Of a stretch of DNA of 64,000 bases, positions 60,719 through 64,000 are shown in pieces. Source of the stretch: Linyphia triangularis (lineage: Eukaryota > Arthropoda > Arachnida > Araneae > Linyphiidae); the NCBI GenBank assembly GCA_963978545.1, contig OZ021724.1:95463792-95527791 (forward strand). The letters are read 5' to 3'. The notes under the pieces are model-generated. The model was not told the origin of the DNA. It was given only the letters and a program-made list of their open reading frames with translations, and did no database searches. Position numbers and translations under genes: made by a program. How positions within the stretch are numbered: position 1 is the stretch's first letter; every line of letters begins with the position of its first letter.

Positions 60719-60890
60719 AAGAATCTAAATTAAAATAAATTAAAACGAGTCTTTTGATAATGGCCGTCTAATAAATCTAAAGTAAGACAAGTGTTTTAAA
60801 AAGTGTCATTTAAAGAAACTAAAAATAAGACGAAGCTTTTGATAAAAGCCACTCATAAACCTAAAAACAAGACCAGTCATTTGAAAATAT
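60719..60890. repeat. Degenerate ~43-bp repeats flanking the satellite
   Basis: Three to four units of the pattern 'gacNagtcttttgataa...gtc(a/t)ttaa.aaatctaaaa.taa' run from about 60750 to 60890. They resemble the 'gaagacttttgagaagtgtc...atctaaaataag' third of the 134-bp monomer. Confidence 0.6.
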
Positions 60891-60894
60891 TTAA

Positions 60895-61608
60895 GGGGAC
60901 TTGGTACCCTTCAAACTTGGAACCCTTCAAACTTACCTATTTGAAAGTATTGCTAAGTAAAATTTAAATTTTATTAAAAAAAATTTCACATGGTACTCTA
61001 AATTTTCAAAATCTCCAAATTTTTTCAAAAATTCATCAAATTTCAAATTCTATCTTCTTTTTCATTTTTCAATATTTTTTCCTGATTTTTTTTTTAAATG
61101 TTCCTAGTAATATATTCTAACTTTTTAGGCAACAGATTTAGAATAAGTAAAATAGTTTTCGTGAAAATTGATAATTACTGTATACTATAAGTAAAAAAAG
61201 TGTGAAAAACGGGTATTTTTCAACAATTAAATTTGTAAAAAACAAACTTTTTTTTTTTTTCTGTTTTTTTTTCTTCAAAAATCCACCCCTATTTTTGTCA
61301 AATAGTTATTAAGAATGACACAAAAAAATTCAAGTCATTTCATTCGTATTTGCTGAAGTTTTAGCATTTTGAGTAAGGTGGGAATTTCAAAAATCGCGAA
61401 CTGAGAAAAATGCGTTCGAAACATCAACGGAGCGATTGCAGCAATGTTAAATTCCCCATAAAAATATAGTTTTTCTGCAATTGCAGTTTTCAGATCACCT
61501 CAAAAACTTTGCAGAATAAGGAGAAGGTTTCAAAGATTATAAACACGCAAAAAATAAAAAATATATATTTTTATTATTTTTTGTAAAAACAAGGGGTACC
61601 AAGTCCCC
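60895..61608. mobile_element. TTAA-type non-autonomous element, third example
   Basis: The ends GGGGACTTGGTACCC and GGGTACCAAGTCCCC are perfect 15-bp inverted repeats. They are flanked by TTAA (60891-60894) and TTAT (61609-61612), a TTAA duplication with one change. The interior includes 'gagaaaaatgcgttcgaaac', similar in style to the 35922 element. Non-coding. Confidence 0.8.
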
Positions 61609-61654
61609 TTATATAAGAAACATAGCAAGTTTTTAAAAAGTAGTTTTTTGAAAA

Positions 61655-61840
61655 GTTTTTCTACCGCCAAATAATGGACATTCTTTTTTATTTGGAAACC
61701 AACGCTCTTTAATTTTTAAGGAGGAAAGGTACAGACGATTTCACTTCTCTGGCACCAAATTAAATTACTTTATATTTTAAAGGTCAGTCAAATTGGCAAT
61801 AAATATTACGTCACCAGTGACATATAAATGTTTAAAACTA
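61655..61840. mobile_element. Decayed half of the foldback element
   Basis: The segments 'ccgccaaataatggacatt', 'tttatttgga', 'acagacgattt', 'tcaaattggcaataaatat' and 'tacgtca' match the central and one-arm parts of 16568-17222. Confidence 0.55.
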
Positions 61841-62610
61841 GAATCGTGAGAATCAGACTTTTTTAGAGTTTAAGGTATTTTATCATCAACAAAATAGTTA
61901 TACCACACTTTAAATCTATGATGTAACAAATAAAATGCATTCATTTCACAATTTTTAAAATAGAGTTTTAAATTAATATAAAAACTATACTAAGTATAAA
62001 GTTAATCTATAGTCGTACGTAGGTAAAAGACAAACACGCTTTTTAAATATTGAACTTTAACTTTATTATGATTTACATTTAAAATTGTTTTTCCAGCAAT
62101 ATTTGTTTACGAAAAACCACTGTAGCTTTTTTTCTTTAAAACTGTTACATTCCTCGTTTAATTTAGTTAATTCCTTAAAAAAAAATTATAATATTAAATT
62201 ACTTCTTATATAACAAGGAGTAACAGAAATCTATTGATACATTACTTACTAGCGGATTCACATAGCTGAAAAGTTCATCTGATAGACCCTTAGTATGCAA
62301 ATGTACAGTACGTACAAAAAAAAAAAAAATCCGATAGCTTTGTCTTATTCTAATTGATAAAAGAAAAAGTTAAAGGTACGGTTGGTAATTCGAGGAAGAT
62401 TTTTTTGTAAGTGTATATTATACTCCAGAGGTAAGGGGAACTGTCTAACTTTATTTCAATGTTTAGACAATGATTTTTTTTTTTCTTTTTCTAATAAACA
62501 TGTCAAAAAAAAAAAAAAAAAAAAAAAACATATTTTTTATCCCACCATCATTTCTCATAAAAATAAATTTCATTTTAAAAACTCTTCATCAACATTTCCA
62601 AACTTAAAGT
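61841..62610. other. Spacer, nothing recognised
   Basis: AT-rich with A-runs near 62320 and 62505-62528. No gene. Confidence 0.3.
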
Positions 62611-62619
62611 ATATATTAC

Positions 62620-62725
62620 ACAGTACTGTGCGAGATTGGCCAAAGTTCATAACAACGGCCAGTCCACAACTATATTGGCCAGTGTCTAGCGATATTGGCC
62701 AGCGAATTTGTGCTACCGGGATTGT
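62620..62725. mobile_element. Fragment of the CCCAGTAGCACAG MITE family
   Basis: Contains 'attggcca' three times and ends 'atttgtgctaccggg'. The reverse complement resembles the right end of the MITE at 2719-3068. Confidence 0.4.
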
Positions 62726-62782
62726 TCAAAAGGCATACGGTACTATCTCATAAAGACTTTCTGACGGAGATATTAATTTTTA

Positions 62783-63524
62783 GCACCTTAAAAATTTAAA
62801 AAAAAAATCGTTTTAGGATATTTTTTTATTTCATGTTACTCTATGTATTTTTGCCTTTCCATTAATATATTACTTTTGTTTTTACTCAAACTAGAAATAT
62901 GTTATATTTTGTTTCAAAACGAAAATTACCGATGTAAACTATATAAAACTTTTATCTTTAACTTTGATTATCTCTAAACGTGATATTTTCAACTTCAAGG
63001 TATCTTTTAGGTATCTAACTAGTAGAGATATACCAGTAATTTTTTTTTATTAAATTATTGTACATAACCTACAGATTAAACGGAGGTTAAAAAATGTCCT
63101 GTTATTTTCTTGATTATTTTTCAAGAACCAAATCGTCGTAAAAAAGCGGGTTTTATTATAAAAAAATTGAAAAATTGATTGAAATTGAACAAGAAAAATT
63201 CTGATGATATTTTTTACCTAACTTTAACCTCAGATTAATCTGTAGGTTATGTGCTACAATTTCATTTAAAAAATGAATGGCAGATTTCTAATAGTTAATT
63301 AGAAAAGATACATTGAAGTTTCAAATATCACATTTAGAGAAAATCAAAGTTAAAGGTAAAAGGCTTGAATAGTTAACAGCGATAAGTTTCTTTTTTAAAA
63401 CAAAATATAACATACTTCTAATTTGTGCAGAAACCAAAATAATACAACAATGGAAAGGCAAATATTTCTAGAGTAACATGATATAAAAATCTCAAAATCG
63501 ATATTTTTTTTATTTTTAGGGTAC
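62783..63524. mobile_element. Foldback element, ~290-bp imperfect arms
   Basis: The left arm from 'caccttaaaaattt' through 'catgttactcta', 'tttgcctttccatt', 'tatgttatattttgttt' and 'aactttgatt' to 'cataacctacagattaa' is matched by the reverse complement of about 63230-63524 in the same order. Divergence between arms is moderate. No frame is conserved. Confidence 0.75.
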
Positions 63525-63537
63525 TGAGTAGAGGCCG

Positions 63538-63608
63538 GAAATATCGATCAAAATAAATATCGATACTATATCGTTGCATAGAAAAAAATATCAATATATC
63601 GATACGTG
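63538..63608. promoter_or_regulatory. Cluster of ATCGAT motifs
   Basis: 'atatcgat' or close variants occur four times in about 70 bp, followed by a poly-T tract of 28 (63609-63636). The motif equals the core of the DRE site (TATCGATA) known from Drosophila. No promoter is evident, so this may just be a repeat. Confidence 0.3.
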
Positions 63609-63704
63609 TTTTTTTTTTTTTTTTTTTTTTTTTTTTCTTTTCTTAATTCTATTTTCAATTTTGCCAGAAACGAAGTTTTTCGGGGCAAATTTCTACTTTT
63701 CATG

Positions 63705-63945
63705 AATTCATACCAAAATTGTTTTAATAAATAAATTATAAAAATTGTTTTTATAAATAAATTATATTATCAATCAAAATAAATAAAATACATTTGGATG
63801 TCAATGCATAAACTCACTTTTATTTTTAAAGAAGAAATTTTAAAAAGTAGTTTACCGTATATTTTGCTGATAGAGATGTTTATAACTTTTAACATTAGAT
63901 ACAAATTCCAGGCACACGTTGGCAACAGAAACGGCTCTGTGTTAA
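63705..63945 (+). repeat. Dispersed repeat family A, copy 5
   Basis: 'caaaattgttttaataaat', then 'tttggatgtcaatgcataaa', 'aaaaagtagttta' and 'tttgctgatagagatg' occur in the family order. The AAAT array is short here, with the 'attgtttt.ataaataaatta' part doubled. Confidence 0.65.
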
Positions 63946-64000
63946 TGACCACTAATAAATGATCGTATCTCCTTTACATTGCTTTCTTTTTGGTTAAGCT

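Overview
This 64-kb window is AT-rich eukaryotic DNA, most likely from an arachnid and probably a spider. I base this on low gene density, interruption by many transposon families, tRNA-derived SINEs, AT/ATT microsatellites, and LINE C-terminal fragments whose RNase H-like or 'AHPGL' tail reads like retroelements I associate with spider genomes. The species is not identified. There is no operon structure, prokaryotic signal or CRISPR array.

The only protein-coding genes I can defend are three small minus-strand paralogues: 14325-14675 (116 aa), 40591-41157 (188 aa) and 58769-59089 (106 aa). Each encodes a signal peptide or hydrophobic N-terminus, a Gly-rich stretch, a short conserved hydrophobic helix (LLA-[AV]-G-[LI]-x-x-K-[LM]-[LI]), and a Gly/Met/aromatic-rich tail. 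Each coding region is preceded, 8-21 nt before its ATG, by a good 3' splice site, so each appears to have at least one upstream non-coding exon. I do not recognise the family. A secreted structural matrix role (silk, cuticle or glue) is an inference. This cluster is the best candidate for an undescribed system here.

The rest is mobile DNA and its decay products. 1-9 kb: LINE fragment, MITEs and a Helitron remnant with a Pif1-helicase motif and an internal minisatellite. 9-14 kb: microsatellites and a second Helitron-type module. 15-25 kb: SINE heads, two palindromic foldback elements in opposite orientation, a fresh 192-bp tandem duplication, and a third Helitron module. 26-29 kb: a hAT element containing a solo LTR, followed by an inverted second solo LTR with its own TSD. 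30-34 kb: two SINEs and a 3-kb element with roughly 890-bp terminal inverted repeats. 34-42 kb: MITEs carrying CRE palindromes and a TTAA-flanked element with a paralogous empty site. 43-57 kb: another TTAA element, a SINE whose tail has expanded into a (TTGG)n array, two hAT elements with perfect 8-bp TSDs, and LINE and transposase scraps. 59-61 kb: a 134-bp satellite with higher-order structure next to the third gene, then a further TTAA element and foldback elements.

The genes interact with this background in two places: a CRE-bearing MITE lies just upstream of gene 2, and the satellite lies immediately upstream of the gene 3 splice acceptor. Coordinates of decayed repeats are approximate. 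All family names rest on termini, TSDs or short motifs read by eye.
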